64,000 nt of DNA from SIG565 sp045613385 (GCA_045613385.1 JAZLAW010000022.1:12346-76345); one strand, 5' to 3'; numbered from the stretch's first letter, positions 16,597 to 25,727 are shown. The notes: generated by a model not told the origin, from the sequence alone. Made by a program: numbers and translations.

Positions 16597-16938
16597 ATGA
16601 AATGCAGAATCCCAAATTCAGGCGGTCCTAATAATATGAATGCCATGCTTAAACAGGCACAGAAAATGCAGGAAGATATGGCAGCTCTCCAGCAAGACCT
16701 TGAAAGCAGAGAATACTCGGCCACTTCTGGCGGCGGTATAGTAAGCGTTACTGTAGATGGCCGTCACCTTATAAAAAATATTAAAATCAATCCCGATGCT
16801 GTAGACCCCGAAGACCCTGAAATGCTTGAAGACCTTATAACTGTTGCTGTCAACGAAGCTATTACAAATGCCATTAAGACAAGCGAAGAAGAAATGGGTG
16901 CAGTCACAAGCGGTCTCAACATACCGGGACTCTTTTAA
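16597..16938 (+). CDS. YbaB/EbfC family nucleoid-associated protein
   Basis: This 113-residue small DNA-binding protein has the family core NMNAMLKQAQKMQEDM, followed by GGGIVSVTVDGRH and a C-terminal helix. It is normally encoded between dnaX and recR, as here. The ATG at 16597 follows AAAGGAG with correct spacing. A longer frame starting inside dnaX is rejected because it lacks a ribosome-binding site. It binds DNA as a dimer; its precise role is unclear. Confidence 0.93.
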   Translation: MKCRIPNSGGPNNMNAMLKQAQKMQEDMAALQQDLESREYSATSGGGIVSVTVDGRHLIKNIKINPDAVDPEDPEMLEDLITVAVNEAITNAIKTSEEEMGAVTSGLNIPGLF

Positions 16939-16949
16939 GGTAAACAGTT

Positions 16950-17549
16950 ATGTCAAATAACATAGTTTCTTTGAATGAGCTTGTTTCTCAATTTGAAAGA
17001 CTGCCGGGAATCGGCAAAAAGACCGCGCAGAGACTTGCCTATTTTGTTCTCTCTCAACCGAGCGAATATTCCGAAAAATTTGCCGCGGCGCTTGTAAATG
17101 CCAAACAAAAAATACATTACTGTAAATGTTGTCAAGCCTTTACAGACCTTGAAATTTGTGATATTTGCTCGAGTGAATCACGCGACCGCACAACCATCTG
17201 TGTGGTTGAGCAACCGAAGGACGTTCTGGCATTTGAAAGAACCCGAGAATATAAAGGATTATATCACGTGCTACACGGTTGTATCTCTCCGCTCGACTCG
17301 GTTGGACCTGAGCAGTTGACAGTAAAGGAATTACTGGCGCGTTTGGCAGATGGTGCGGTACAAGAAGTAATTATGGCAACAAATCCTACGGTAGAAGGCG
17401 AAGCTACGGCAAGTTATTTGTCCCGCCTTATAAAGCCTATGGGTATAAAAATTTCAAGATTGGCTTACGGAATCCCTGTTGGCGGCGACCTTGAATTTGC
17501 CGATGAAGTCACCTTATCCCGCGCATTAGATGGAAGAAATGAGATTTAA
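16950..17549 (+). CDS. recR: Recombination protein RecR
   Basis: This 199-residue protein has an N-terminal helix-hairpin-helix (FERLPGIGKKTAQRLAYF), a four-Cys zinc finger (CKCCQAFTDLEICDIC) and a Toprim domain (TICVVEQPKDVLAFERT...YHVLHGCISPLDSVGPE). With RecF/RecO it loads RecA onto SSB-coated gapped DNA. Length and residues are normal. It lies 11 nt after ybaB and 2 nt before the DUF896 gene. Confidence 0.97.
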   Translation: MSNNIVSLNELVSQFERLPGIGKKTAQRLAYFVLSQPSEYSEKFAAALVNAKQKIHYCKCCQAFTDLEICDICSSESRDRTTICVVEQPKDVLAFERTREYKGLYHVLHGCISPLDSVGPEQLTVKELLARLADGAVQEVIMATNPTVEGEATASYLSRLIKPMGIKISRLAYGIPVGGDLEFADEVTLSRALDGRNEI

Positions 17550-17551
17550 GT

Positions 17552-17758
17552 ATGACACAAGAAAAAATCAACAGAATTAATGAACTTGCCAAAAAGCAAA
17601 AAACAGTCGGACTTACCGAAGAAGAAAAAGCAGAACAATACACTCTTCGCCGCGAATATATAGACTCGTTCAAGCGTTCTTTGGAATCGCAACTTGATAA
17701 TGCCTATATAGTAGAAGCTGACGGCAGTAAAACAAAGGTACAAAAGAAAAAACAATGA
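17552..17758 (+). CDS. DUF896 (YnzC-like) small protein
   Basis: This 68-residue helical protein has the DUF896 signature: KINRINELAKKQKTVGLTEEEKAEQ, then LRREYIDSFKRSLESQL, and a basic C-terminus (KVQKKKQ). B. subtilis YnzC, the family reference, forms a two-helix bundle; the cellular role is unsettled. It lies 2 nt after recR and overlaps the dehydrogenase start by four bases (ATGA), so the string dnaX to dehydrogenase looks like one operon. Confidence 0.93.
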   Translation: MTQEKINRINELAKKQKTVGLTEEEKAEQYTLRREYIDSFKRSLESQLDNAYIVEADGSKTKVQKKKQ

Positions 17759-18702
17759 AAATTGTAATTACTGAAGGCGCTGTCCTTACAACCGGCGATA
17801 TGTCGTTCGATGCGTTTCGCAAATTTGGTGACCTTGTCGTTTACGACAATATGACTTATTCCGAGTTATTAAAAGAAATTGTAGACACGGATATTTTGCT
17901 CTGCAATAAAATTTCGGTTGATGCCGCTGCATTAAAGTGTGCAAAGGTTCTCAAATACGTAGGTACCTTCGCAACGGGATACAACAATATTGATATTGAT
18001 TATTGTACAAAACACGGTATTACCGTTTGCAACGCAGGAAGTTATTCCTCAAATGCCGTTGCCCAACAGACATTCGGTTATATTTTAAACCACTATTCAA
18101 AAATTTCCGATTACGACAACTTCGTAAAACAGGGTGGTTGGGTTAAAAGTCCGTTATTCTCCCCTATCGCCTTTGATACTGATGAGTTGGCCGATAAAAC
18201 TATCGGTATTATCGGTTTTGGCAGTATAGGGAAAAAAGTTGCTGAAATTGCCCGTGCATTTGATATGAACGTTATTGTACACACGAGAACTGTGCGTGAT
18301 GATGGTGTAACAAAATTCGTATCCCTTGATGAGTTACTTGAAAAATCCGATATTGTAACAGTGCATATACCTTTAACCGAACAGAGCAATAAAATGTTTG
18401 ACTCCGGACTTTTCAAAAAGTTCAAAAATAATTCTTTCTTTATAAATACTGCGCGTGGCGGTCTTGTCGATGAAGACGCGTTACTAAATGCGCTCCAAAG
18501 CGGTAAACTCTCGGGAGCGGCAGTAGATGTCGTAGCCTATGAGCCTATGAGAGCCGATTGTCCCCTACTCAAAGCGCCCAACATAACCATCACACCGCAC
18601 TCAGCCTGGCTGCCATATGAAACAAGAAAGCGGCTTTTTAAGATTGTAGAAAATAATATATCGGAGTTTTTAAAAGGAACTCCGATAAATAAGGTAAATT
18701 AA
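17755..18702 (+). CDS. D-2-hydroxyacid dehydrogenase (glycerate dehydrogenase-like)
   Basis: This 315-residue NAD(P)-dependent enzyme has the Rossmann motif GFGSIGKKVA, the NTARGGLVDEDAL segment with the substrate/NAD-binding Arg, the GAAVDVVAYEP Glu-containing stretch and the catalytic His in ITPHSAW. Overall it matches hydroxypyruvate/glycerate dehydrogenases. The physiological substrate (hydroxypyruvate, phenylpyruvate or another 2-oxo acid) cannot be decided from sequence. Translation is coupled to the DUF896 gene. A terminator follows at once. Confidence 0.92.
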   Translation: MKIVITEGAVLTTGDMSFDAFRKFGDLVVYDNMTYSELLKEIVDTDILLCNKISVDAAALKCAKVLKYVGTFATGYNNIDIDYCTKHGITVCNAGSYSSNAVAQQTFGYILNHYSKISDYDNFVKQGGWVKSPLFSPIAFDTDELADKTIGIIGFGSIGKKVAEIARAFDMNVIVHTRTVRDDGVTKFVSLDELLEKSDIVTVHIPLTEQSNKMFDSGLFKKFKNNSFFINTARGGLVDEDALLNALQSGKLSGAAVDVVAYEPMRADCPLLKAPNITITPHSAWLPYETRKRLFKIVENNISEFLKGTPINKVN

Positions 18703-18730
18703 AAGGATGAGTCTATTGACTCATCCTTTT
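18701..18730. terminator. Bidirectional terminator between convergent genes
   Basis: AAAAGGATGAGTC and GACTCATCCTTTT form a perfect 13-bp stem around a 4-nt loop. It serves the plus-strand dehydrogenase and the minus-strand SLOG-type gene ending at 18729. Confidence 0.85.
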
Positions 18731-19286
18731 ATTCATCTTCATATATTTCATACGGCTCATCAAACTCATAGGTGTGCACACCGTTTTCGGCAAGGTTTAT
18801 TATCTTTTTACCCAATCTATCAGCATAACCCAGAGTCTGTGCCGTACCGCCGCTTTTACCGTCAAACCAGGTTATAACAAAATCACTGTTATCAACCATA
18901 TATCTATTACGTTTGGCAAAGCAACCTTTATTATACTCACGGGAAACATATATCAGCCTATCGCATTTTTTCAATAGATGGTCATATCTTTGTTTCCATT
19001 CATCATCAAATTTTTCGCTTTGGTTTTCGTATGGAATTACTGCTACAAGTTCAATTTTTGCGGACTTGTATGTACTTTTTAAGAGTGCAACCGTCTCCCC
19101 TGCAAGTATATCAAATCCCATTGCCATACCGCAGTAGAACGTAAAACATTCTTGCTCAGGTAGAGAAAAAACCGCATCGACTAATTTGTTTTCTAACTCA
19201 ACATATTCTGCATCACATAAAGAAAAATTAAACGGAAACTTATATGGTCTGTATCCAGTAAAACAACAACTTTTAAATTTGCTCAT
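18729..19286 (-). CDS. DUF1273/YpsA-like SLOG-fold protein
   Basis: This 185-residue protein has the SLOG/DUF1273 hallmarks CCFTGYRPYKFPF, YCGMAMGFDILAGETV, ELVAVIPYENQSEKF, and DFVITWFDGKSGGTAQTLGYA. The family has a Rossmann-like nucleotide-binding fold. B. subtilis YpsA is linked to oxidative stress and division, and wider SLOG members sense nucleotides. A ribosome-binding AGGTG lies 6 nt before the ATG at 19286, so a GTG start further upstream was not used. It is the only gene between nifJ and the dehydrogenase. Confidence 0.88.
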   Translation of the reverse strand: MSKFKSCCFTGYRPYKFPFNFSLCDAEYVELENKLVDAVFSLPEQECFTFYCGMAMGFDILAGETVALLKSTYKSAKIELVAVIPYENQSEKFDDEWKQRYDHLLKKCDRLIYVSREYNKGCFAKRNRYMVDNSDFVITWFDGKSGGTAQTLGYADRLGKKIINLAENGVHTYEFDEPYEIYEDE

Positions 19287-19308
19287 CAAAAACACCTAAT
19301 CTTAAAGC

Positions 19309-19334
19309 AAGCCCGATACTTTCGTATCGGGCTT
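19309..19334 (-). terminator. Hairpin after nifJ
   Basis: AAGCCCGATAC/GTATCGGGCTT forms an 11-bp stem with a GAAA tetraloop on the minus strand, 18 nt after the nifJ stop. The following U-tract is interrupted (TTGCTTT), so read-through into the next gene is possible. On the plus strand a clean T-run follows, but no gene precedes it there. Confidence 0.6.
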
Positions 19335-19352
19335 TTTGTAGTTTCAGTTAAA

Positions 19353-22300
19353 TTACTTACCGTAAACTTCAACCAATTTTTCGAGATGAGCACGACGAGC
19401 CTTTGCGGTCTCAGCTGCCATATCGAAGAGTTCTTCAGCGCGTTCAGGGAACGAACGTGTAAGTGAAGAGTAACGAGCTTCACCCAAGATGAACTCTTTA
19501 TAATCTGCAGTAGCAGGTTTGCTGTCTAGCGAGAACGGATTCTTTCCTTCTGCCTTGAGAGCAGGATTGTAACGGAATAAATCCCAGTATCCGCAATCTA
19601 CGGCTTTCTTCATTTCTGCCTGACAGTTTACCATACCGCCCTTAATTGAGTGCATTTCACAAGGTGAGTAACCGATGATAAGTGACGGACCGTTGTAAGC
19701 TTCTGCTTCCTTGATTGCCTTTAAGGTCTGATTCTGGTCAGCGCCCATAGCAATCTGTGCTACATATACATAACCGTAAGACATAGCGATTTCAGCAAGA
19801 GACTTCTTGGAGATTGCTTTACCTGCAGCAGCAAACTGAGCAACCTGACCGATGTTAGAAGCCTTAGAAGCCTGACCGCCTGTGTTAGAGTAAACTTCGG
19901 TATCGAATACCATAATGTTTACATTTTCACCACTTGCAAGAACGTGGTCAACGCCGCCAAAGCCAATATCGTAAGCCCAACCGTCACCACCGAATATCCA
20001 TACAGACTTCTTAGAAAGGAATTCTTTCTTAGAAAGGATTTCGGGTGCTACCGGACAACCTGCAGCTTCTGCCTTTTCAAGTTCTGCAACGAGAACCTTT
20101 GTTGCGGCAGTATTCTTGCTACCGTCATCTAATGTTGCAAGGTAGTTATCAGCAGCAGCTTTAAACTCAGCAGATGCCTTTTCAGAAGCAGCCATTTCCT
20201 TAACTTGTTCGATAAGCTGTTCACGAACGGCCTTTTGACCTAAGTACATACCGTAACCGTGTTCAGCGTTATCTTCGAAGAGAGAGTTAGCCCAAGCAGG
20301 ACCGTGACCTTCAGCATTTGTGGTGTACGGAGATGTGGCAGCAGGACCACCCCAGATTGAAGAACAACCTGTGGCGTTAGAGATGTACATTCTGTCACCA
20401 AAGAGCTGAGTGATAAGACGTGCATAAGAAGTTTCAGCACAACCTGCGCAAGAGCCGGAGAACTCAAGAAGCGGTTTCTTGAACTGAGAAGAAATGATAT
20501 TAGCATCAGATGCAATACCGTCTTTTTCAGTAACATTAGCAACACAGTAGTTGAATACATCCTGTTCTGCAAGTTGAGATTCCTGAGAAACCATCTTAAG
20601 AGATGCGGTCGGACAAACGCCTACGCAAACTCCGCAACCCATACAATCAAGCGGAGAAACTGCCAATGTATAGCTGTAGCCCTTGTTTGTAACGAGTTTT
20701 TCTTTAACTGCGACCTTGGTGTTTGCAGGAGCAGATGCCATTTCATCAGCGCTTAATGCAAACGGACGGATTGTAGCATGCGGACATACAAATGCGCACT
20801 TATTACAACCGATACAGGTTTCGTTATTCCATTCAGGTACCATAACTGCAACACCGCGTTTTTCGTAAGCCGATGCGCCGTGTTCAAATGTACCGTCAGC
20901 GTGGTCGATAAATGCAGATACCGGTAAGGAATCACCATCCATAAGACCAACGGGTTTCATAATATTATCTACCATCTTAACAAGTTTAGCAGGACCGTTT
21001 TCTTTTACTGCTGTCTTGTCGTCTGTAGCGTTTGCCCAGTCAGCCGGAACGTCAATCTTAACGTAAGCTGTAGCACCCGCATCGATAGCCTTTTCGTTCA
21101 TTTCAACGATTTCTTTACCCTTCTTCATGAACTTCTGGGCTTTTTCCTTCATGTAGCCGATAGCTTCTTCGGCAGGAAGAACCTTAGAAAGTGAGAAGAA
21201 TGCAGACTGAAGAACTGTATTGGTACGTTTACCAAGACCAATCTGAGCTGCCAAATCGATAGCATTAACGGTATAGAGCTGAATGTTATTGTTAGCAATA
21301 TAACGTTTTGCTTGAGCAGGCATATGCTCGTTGAGTTCTTCTGCTGACCACTGGCAGTTGATAAGGAACACACCGCCGGGCTTAACATCATTAACCATCT
21401 TGTAACCCTTGATTACATAAGACGGGTTATGGCAAGCAACGAAGTCAGCTTTATTGATATAGTAAGGACTCTTGATCGGCTTATCACCAAATCTCAGGTG
21501 AGAAATTGTGATACCACCGGTCTTCTTGGAGTCATACTGGAAGTAAGCCTGAACATACTTATCGGTATGGTCGCCGATAATCTTGATGGAGTCTTTATTA
21601 GCACCAACGGTACCGTCGCCACCGAGACCCCAGAACTTACATTCGATTGTGCCTTCAGCAGCTGTGTTAGGAGCTTCTTCTTCATCAAGAGAAAGATTTG
21701 TAACGTCATCCTTAATACCGATGGTGAACTGAGCCTTAGGTGCATCCTTTGCAAGTTCTTTGTAAATGGCGAATACGCTTGAAGGTGGAGTGTCTTTTGA
21801 ACCAAGGCCATAACGACCGCCGATAACGGTGTCAACCTTGCGGCCTGTTGCAGCAAGAGCGCCAACAACGTCCATAAACAACGGCTCACCAAGTGCGCCA
21901 GGTTCTTTGGTACGGTCGAGAACTGCAATAGATTTAACTGTTGCAGGGATAGCTTCAACCAACTTTTCAGCAGAGAAAGGACGATACAGGCGAACCTTTA
22001 CGAGACCAACCTTTTCGCCTTTTGCCATTAAGTAGTCAATTACTTCTTCGATAACGTCGCAAATAGAGCCCATAGCAATAATTACGCGTTCTGCATCAGC
22101 AGCACCGTAGTAGTTGAAGAGTTTATAATCGGTACCAAGTTTGGCATTAACCTTGTCCATATACTTTTCAACGATGGCAGGCATAGCATCGTAATATTTA
22201 TTACAAGCTTCTCTGTGCTGGAAGAAAATATCGCCATTTTCGTGTGAACCGCGCATTACAGGATGTGCGGGGTTGAGAGCGCGTTTACGGAATGCAGCAA

Positions 22301-22898
22301 CTGCATCCATATCGCACATTTCTTTAAGATCTTCGTAATCCCAAACCTGAATTTTCTGAATTTCGTGAGAAGTACGGAAACCATCAAAGAAGCTGATAAA
22401 AGGTACGCGGCCTTCGATAGATGCCAAGTGAGCAACTGCACCAAGGTCCATAACTTCCTGTGTATTTGTTTCAGCGAGCATTGCAAAACCTGTCTGGCGA
22501 CAAGCATAAACGTCAGAATGGTCACCGAAGATATTAAGAGCGTGACTTGCTACGCAACGTGCAGATACGTGGAACACGCAAGGCAACAATTCACCTGCAA
22601 TCTTGTACATATTAGGAATCATAAGTAAGAGACCCTGAGATGCAGTGTAAGTTGTGGTAAGTGCACCGGCATTAAGAGAGCCGTGTACAGTACCTGCAGC
22701 ACCTGCTTCTGACTGCATTTCGGAAACCTTAACTGTGGTACCGAAAATGTTTTTAAGTCCCTGTGCAGACCACTGGTCAACATAGTCAGCCATAGGACTG
22801 GACGGAGTAATCGGATAAATACCGGCAACTTCAGTAAACGCATAGGATACGTGAGCCGCAGCATTATTACCGTCCATAGTTTTGAACTTTCTTGCCAT
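19353..22898 (-). CDS. nifJ: Pyruvate:ferredoxin (flavodoxin) oxidoreductase, single chain
   Basis: This 1181-residue homodimer-type PFOR oxidises pyruvate to acetyl-CoA plus CO2 and reduces ferredoxin. Domains in order: pyrimidine-binding domain (GIYPITPSSPMADYVDQW), CoA/transketolase-C-like domain, gamma-type domain, two [4Fe-4S] motifs (CIGCNKCAFVCPH and CMGCGVCVGVCP), a C-terminal cluster Cys pair (CAGCAET) and the TPP motif GGDGWAYDIGFGG...NTGGQ. Length is full for the family. GGAGG lies 11 nt upstream. Codon choice is strongly biased, as in highly expressed genes. It links to pduL and ferredoxin in the same window. Confidence 0.97.
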   Translation of the reverse strand: MARKFKTMDGNNAAAHVSYAFTEVAGIYPITPSSPMADYVDQWSAQGLKNIFGTTVKVSEMQSEAGAAGTVHGSLNAGALTTTYTASQGLLLMIPNMYKIAGELLPCVFHVSARCVASHALNIFGDHSDVYACRQTGFAMLAETNTQEVMDLGAVAHLASIEGRVPFISFFDGFRTSHEIQKIQVWDYEDLKEMCDMDAVAAFRKRALNPAHPVMRGSHENGDIFFQHREACNKYYDAMPAIVEKYMDKVNAKLGTDYKLFNYYGAADAERVIIAMGSICDVIEEVIDYLMAKGEKVGLVKVRLYRPFSAEKLVEAIPATVKSIAVLDRTKEPGALGEPLFMDVVGALAATGRKVDTVIGGRYGLGSKDTPPSSVFAIYKELAKDAPKAQFTIGIKDDVTNLSLDEEEAPNTAAEGTIECKFWGLGGDGTVGANKDSIKIIGDHTDKYVQAYFQYDSKKTGGITISHLRFGDKPIKSPYYINKADFVACHNPSYVIKGYKMVNDVKPGGVFLINCQWSAEELNEHMPAQAKRYIANNNIQLYTVNAIDLAAQIGLGKRTNTVLQSAFFSLSKVLPAEEAIGYMKEKAQKFMKKGKEIVEMNEKAIDAGATAYVKIDVPADWANATDDKTAVKENGPAKLVKMVDNIMKPVGLMDGDSLPVSAFIDHADGTFEHGASAYEKRGVAVMVPEWNNETCIGCNKCAFVCPHATIRPFALSADEMASAPANTKVAVKEKLVTNKGYSYTLAVSPLDCMGCGVCVGVCPTASLKMVSQESQLAEQDVFNYCVANVTEKDGIASDANIISSQFKKPLLEFSGSCAGCAETSYARLITQLFGDRMYISNATGCSSIWGGPAATSPYTTNAEGHGPAWANSLFEDNAEHGYGMYLGQKAVREQLIEQVKEMAASEKASAEFKAAADNYLATLDDGSKNTAATKVLVAELEKAEAAGCPVAPEILSKKEFLSKKSVWIFGGDGWAYDIGFGGVDHVLASGENVNIMVFDTEVYSNTGGQASKASNIGQVAQFAAAGKAISKKSLAEIAMSYGYVYVAQIAMGADQNQTLKAIKEAEAYNGPSLIIGYSPCEMHSIKGGMVNCQAEMKKAVDCGYWDLFRYNPALKAEGKNPFSLDSKPATADYKEFILGEARYSSLTRSFPERAEELFDMAAETAKARRAHLEKLVEVYGK

Positions 22899-22926
22899 TT
22901 GGAAAATTCCTCCTTATTTATTCTGC

Positions 22927-22981
22927 GAAACCGACGGTTTCATACATAATATATGATACTACTTTTCACAAAATAAGTAAA
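22927..22981 (-). promoter_or_regulatory. nifJ promoter with downstream dyad
   Basis: On the minus strand, -35 TTTACT (22981-22976), a 17-nt spacer and -10 TATCAT (22958-22953). A perfect inverted repeat GAAACCG-A-CGGTTTC (22927-22941) sits just after the expected start, between promoter and ribosome-binding site. It may be an operator or a 5' mRNA stem. Confidence 0.5.
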
Positions 22982-23031
22982 TAGTTTTTTTGTATTTTTT
23001 TAAGTGATTTATTACCTTTTTTGTAAAAATA

Positions 23032-23060
23032 TTGACTTTTTATCTAAAAGAAGGTATTAT
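23032..23060 (+). promoter_or_regulatory. Promoter of the CNNM/CorC gene
   Basis: -35 TTGACT (23032-23037), a 17-nt spacer and -10 TATTAT (23055-23060), 36 nt before the ATG. Confidence 0.7.
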
Positions 23061-23095
23061 AAAGGAAATATATTAAGAAATGGAGTTTTATTAAA

Positions 23096-24442
23096 ATGCC
23101 TGATGACCCTGGGAATTTAATTCTCAAAATTTTTCTTTTATTTGCCCTTATTTTAGTTAATGCTTTTTTCGCAATGAGCGAAATTGCAATTATCACTCTG
23201 AACGACGTTAAACTTCAGCGTATGGCTGAAGAAGGTAACGAAAAAGCCAAAAAGATTTTAAAGCTTACTAAAAATCCGTCCAACTTTTTATCAACCATAC
23301 AGATTTGTATAACCTTGGCAGGATTTTTAACTTCGGCAGCTGCCGCTGAAAGCTTTGCGGACCCTGTTGCTAATTTCTTGGCCGGGCTTTTACACATGAA
23401 TCTTGTCCCTGCTTGGCTTTCCACCGCTTCACTCGTGCTTATAACTCTTATTATTTCGTTCTTCTCCTTGGTGCTTGGCGAACTCGCGCCCAAGAGAATT
23501 GCAATGCAAAAGTACGAGGCCATATCATTTAAAATAGCAGGTATACTTGTTTTCTTCAACGGTCTGTTTAAGCCGTTTGTTAAAATACTTTCTTTCTCTA
23601 CCAATATTGTCGTTCGCCTTTTAGGTTTTGACCCAAATGCAAGTGAGGAAGAAGTTACCGAGGAAGAAATCCGTATGCTCGTGGATGCGGGTGAAGAAAA
23701 AGGCGTAATCGAAGAAAGTCAAAAGGAAATGATAAATAACATCTTCGAGTTTGACGATATCATCGCCGCCGATGTTATGACACACCGTACCGATATTGAA
23801 GCGGTTGAAATGGGTGATGATTTCTCAGAAATTATCGATAAAACACTCAAAGCGGGTTATTCACGAATTCCCGTTTACGATGAAGACCTTGATAATATCA
23901 AAGGTATTGTTTATGTTAAAGACCTACTAAAGTATGTAGGAAAACCCGTTCCCAAAAGTTTTAAAATTTCTCACATTATGCGTGAAGCAGTATTCTTTCC
24001 CGAATCAAAACGCTGCGGTGATTTGTTCAGCGAAATGACCGAAAAGCACTTGCAGATGGTTTTTGTATGTGATGAATACGGCGGTATCGCAGGACTTGTT
24101 ACCATAGAAGACCTGCTTGAATCCATTGTTGGTAACATGCAGGATGAATACGATAACGAAGATGAAGAAATTGAACAGGTTAATGAAACCACATTCAGTC
24201 TTGACGGTACTACCGACCTTGAAGAAGTCGAAGAAATACTCGACACTAAGTTCCCTGAAGGCGAATATGACACCATCGGCGGTCTTATAATGTCTGAACT
24301 TGGCAGAATACCAGGTGAAGATGAAAACCCGATAGTTGAGTTTTCCGGGTACAAGTTCACGGTTGAAGAAGTGGAAGAACGCAGAATCACACGCGTTACT
24401 GCAGAAAAGTTACCTGAAGAAAACGAAGAAAATGAAGATTAA
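23096..24442 (+). CDS. CNNM/CorC (HlyC-CorC) family membrane protein
   Basis: This 448-residue protein has an N-terminal DUF21/CNNM membrane domain (about 1-190, with ALILVNAFFAMSEIAIITL and ELAPKRIAMQKYEA). A CBS-domain pair follows (about 200-335; DVMTHRTDIEAV, YSRIPVYDEDLDNIKGIVYVKDLL, EYGGIAGLVTIEDLLESIVG), then the C-terminal CorC_HlyC domain (about 350-440). Members of this group are linked to magnesium/cobalt transport and Mg2+ homeostasis; the hemolysin label is historical. It is a single-gene unit with its own promoter and terminator. Confidence 0.93.
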   Translation: MPDDPGNLILKIFLLFALILVNAFFAMSEIAIITLNDVKLQRMAEEGNEKAKKILKLTKNPSNFLSTIQICITLAGFLTSAAAAESFADPVANFLAGLLHMNLVPAWLSTASLVLITLIISFFSLVLGELAPKRIAMQKYEAISFKIAGILVFFNGLFKPFVKILSFSTNIVVRLLGFDPNASEEEVTEEEIRMLVDAGEEKGVIEESQKEMINNIFEFDDIIAADVMTHRTDIEAVEMGDDFSEIIDKTLKAGYSRIPVYDEDLDNIKGIVYVKDLLKYVGKPVPKSFKISHIMREAVFFPESKRCGDLFSEMTEKHLQMVFVCDEYGGIAGLVTIEDLLESIVGNMQDEYDNEDEEIEQVNETTFSLDGTTDLEEVEEILDTKFPEGEYDTIGGLIMSELGRIPGEDENPIVEFSGYKFTVEEVEERRITRVTAEKLPEENEENED

Positions 24443-24445
24443 TAA

Positions 24446-24485
24446 AACCCCGCCGCAACTGATTAGTTGCGGCGGGGTTGTTTTT
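24446..24485 (+). terminator. Strong terminator after the CNNM/CorC gene
   Basis: A 15-bp GC-rich stem (AACCCCGCCGCAACT / AGTTGCGGCGGGGTT, loop GATT) is followed by GTTTTT. The minus-strand galE ends at 24491 and may use the same stem. Confidence 0.9.
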
Positions 24486-24490
24486 AGTTA

Positions 24491-25504
24491 TTATTCATTA
24501 TAGCCGTTAGGATTGTTTTTCTGCCAATTCCAAGTATCGCGGCACATATCTTCGATATTTCTTGTAGCTACCCAACCGAGAACTTCCTTTGCTTTTGTTG
24601 CATCGGCATAAACTTCATCGGGGTCACCGGGTCTGCGTGGGTCGATAACAAAAGGTACTTCTACCCCACTTGCCTTTTCAAATGCGTCTTTTAATTCTAA
24701 AACGCTCGTACCGTTGCCTGTTCCCAGGTTGAACTCCTGACACTCGGTGTTTTCGAGCGCCCAGTCAACCGCTTTAACGTGGCCGACTGCAAGGTCGCAA
24801 ACGTGAATATAGTCACGCACACCGGTACCGTCTATTGTGTTATAGTCGTTACCGAAAACGTGTAGCTTATCGCGTCTGCCAACGGCTACCTGTGAAATAT
24901 AAGGCATCAGGTTATTCGGGATACCCTTGGGGTCTTCACCGATTGTACCGCTCTCGTGTGCGCCGATAGGATTAAAGTAACGAAGTAATGCAATACTCCA
25001 AGTGTTATCAGACACATAAAGGTCGCGAAGCATTTCTTCAATAAACAACTTTGTTCTGCCATAAGGGTTGATAGCGCCTATCGGCATACCTTCTTTGAGC
25101 GGCATTTCTTTTGCTACGCCATAAACGGTAGCAGAAGAAGAGAAAACAAGACGCTTAACGGAAAATTCGCGCATAACTTCAAGTAAGTATATTGTACTGA
25201 TAAGGTTATTATCATAATATTCAACAGGTTTTGCAACCGACTCACCTACCGCCTTAAGACCGGCAAAGTGAATTACAGCATCTATTTTATTTTCGCTGAA
25301 TATTTTACGGAGAGCATCCTTATCTCTTACATCATTCTCGTAAAACTTAATCTCTTTACCAACGATTTTCTCAACGCGTCTGAGCGACTCAACGTTACTG
25401 TTATCAAGGTTATCGATAATTACAACATCATAACCCGCTTTAATCATTTCAATACAGGTGTGGCTTCCTATATAACCCGCACCGCCTGTAACCAATACTG
25501 ACAT
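24491..25504 (-). CDS. galE: UDP-glucose 4-epimerase
   Basis: This 337-residue SDR-family enzyme interconverts UDP-glucose and UDP-galactose. The NAD-binding motif is GGAGYIGSH, the catalytic tyrosine and lysine are Y148 and K152 (YGRTK), and the SSSATVYG serine segment precedes them. LRYFNPIGAHESG and DGTGVRDYIHV match GalE closely, and length is normal. GGGAG precedes the ATG. It stands alone with its own promoter (25536-25564) and together with galU provides activated hexoses. Confidence 0.96.
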   Translation of the reverse strand: MSVLVTGGAGYIGSHTCIEMIKAGYDVVIIDNLDNSNVESLRRVEKIVGKEIKFYENDVRDKDALRKIFSENKIDAVIHFAGLKAVGESVAKPVEYYDNNLISTIYLLEVMREFSVKRLVFSSSATVYGVAKEMPLKEGMPIGAINPYGRTKLFIEEMLRDLYVSDNTWSIALLRYFNPIGAHESGTIGEDPKGIPNNLMPYISQVAVGRRDKLHVFGNDYNTIDGTGVRDYIHVCDLAVGHVKAVDWALENTECQEFNLGTGNGTSVLELKDAFEKASGVEVPFVIDPRRPGDPDEVYADATKAKEVLGWVATRNIEDMCRDTWNWQKNNPNGYNE

Positions 25505-25521
25505 ACCAAGACTCCCTTTTG

Positions 25522-25564
25522 AACATATATGTTATATTATACTATCAAATAGTGCTGACTGCAA
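25522..25564 (-). promoter_or_regulatory. galE promoter with palindrome at the start site
   Basis: On the minus strand, -35 TTGCAG (25564-25559), a 17-nt spacer and a perfect -10 TATAAT (25541-25536). The 12-bp palindrome AACATATATGTT (25522-25533) lies at the expected start of transcription and is a candidate operator. Confidence 0.65.
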
Positions 25565-25669
25565 TAGTTTTAAAAAAATTTTTTAACAACATTTAGTACT
25601 TTTTCGGTAAAAAGCGATATTTTTTTCAAATTGTTGTGTTATTACCTGTTTTTGCAAAATTATGGTCGG

Positions 25670-25698
25670 TTTACAAGGCGAAAAATTTGTGATACAAT
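25670..25698 (+). promoter_or_regulatory. Promoter of the dnaD-dnaC pair
   Basis: -35 TTTACA (25670-25675), a 17-nt spacer and -10 TACAAT (25693-25698), 30 nt upstream of the ATG. Confidence 0.65.
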
Positions 25699-25727
25699 AT
25701 TCCTATATTATTTTTTAGGTGTATTTT

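Noticed and set aside
18660..18686. Hairpin TATCGGAGTT/AACTCCGATA as a terminator of the dehydrogenase gene
   Set aside because: It lies inside the coding 3' end and lacks a U-run; the perfect terminator at 18701-18730 serves that role.
19944..22898. Many antisense and out-of-frame ORFs within nifJ (up to 154 codons)
   Set aside because: They arise from the strongly biased codons of the highly expressed PFOR gene. None has RBS, domain signature or independent promoter.
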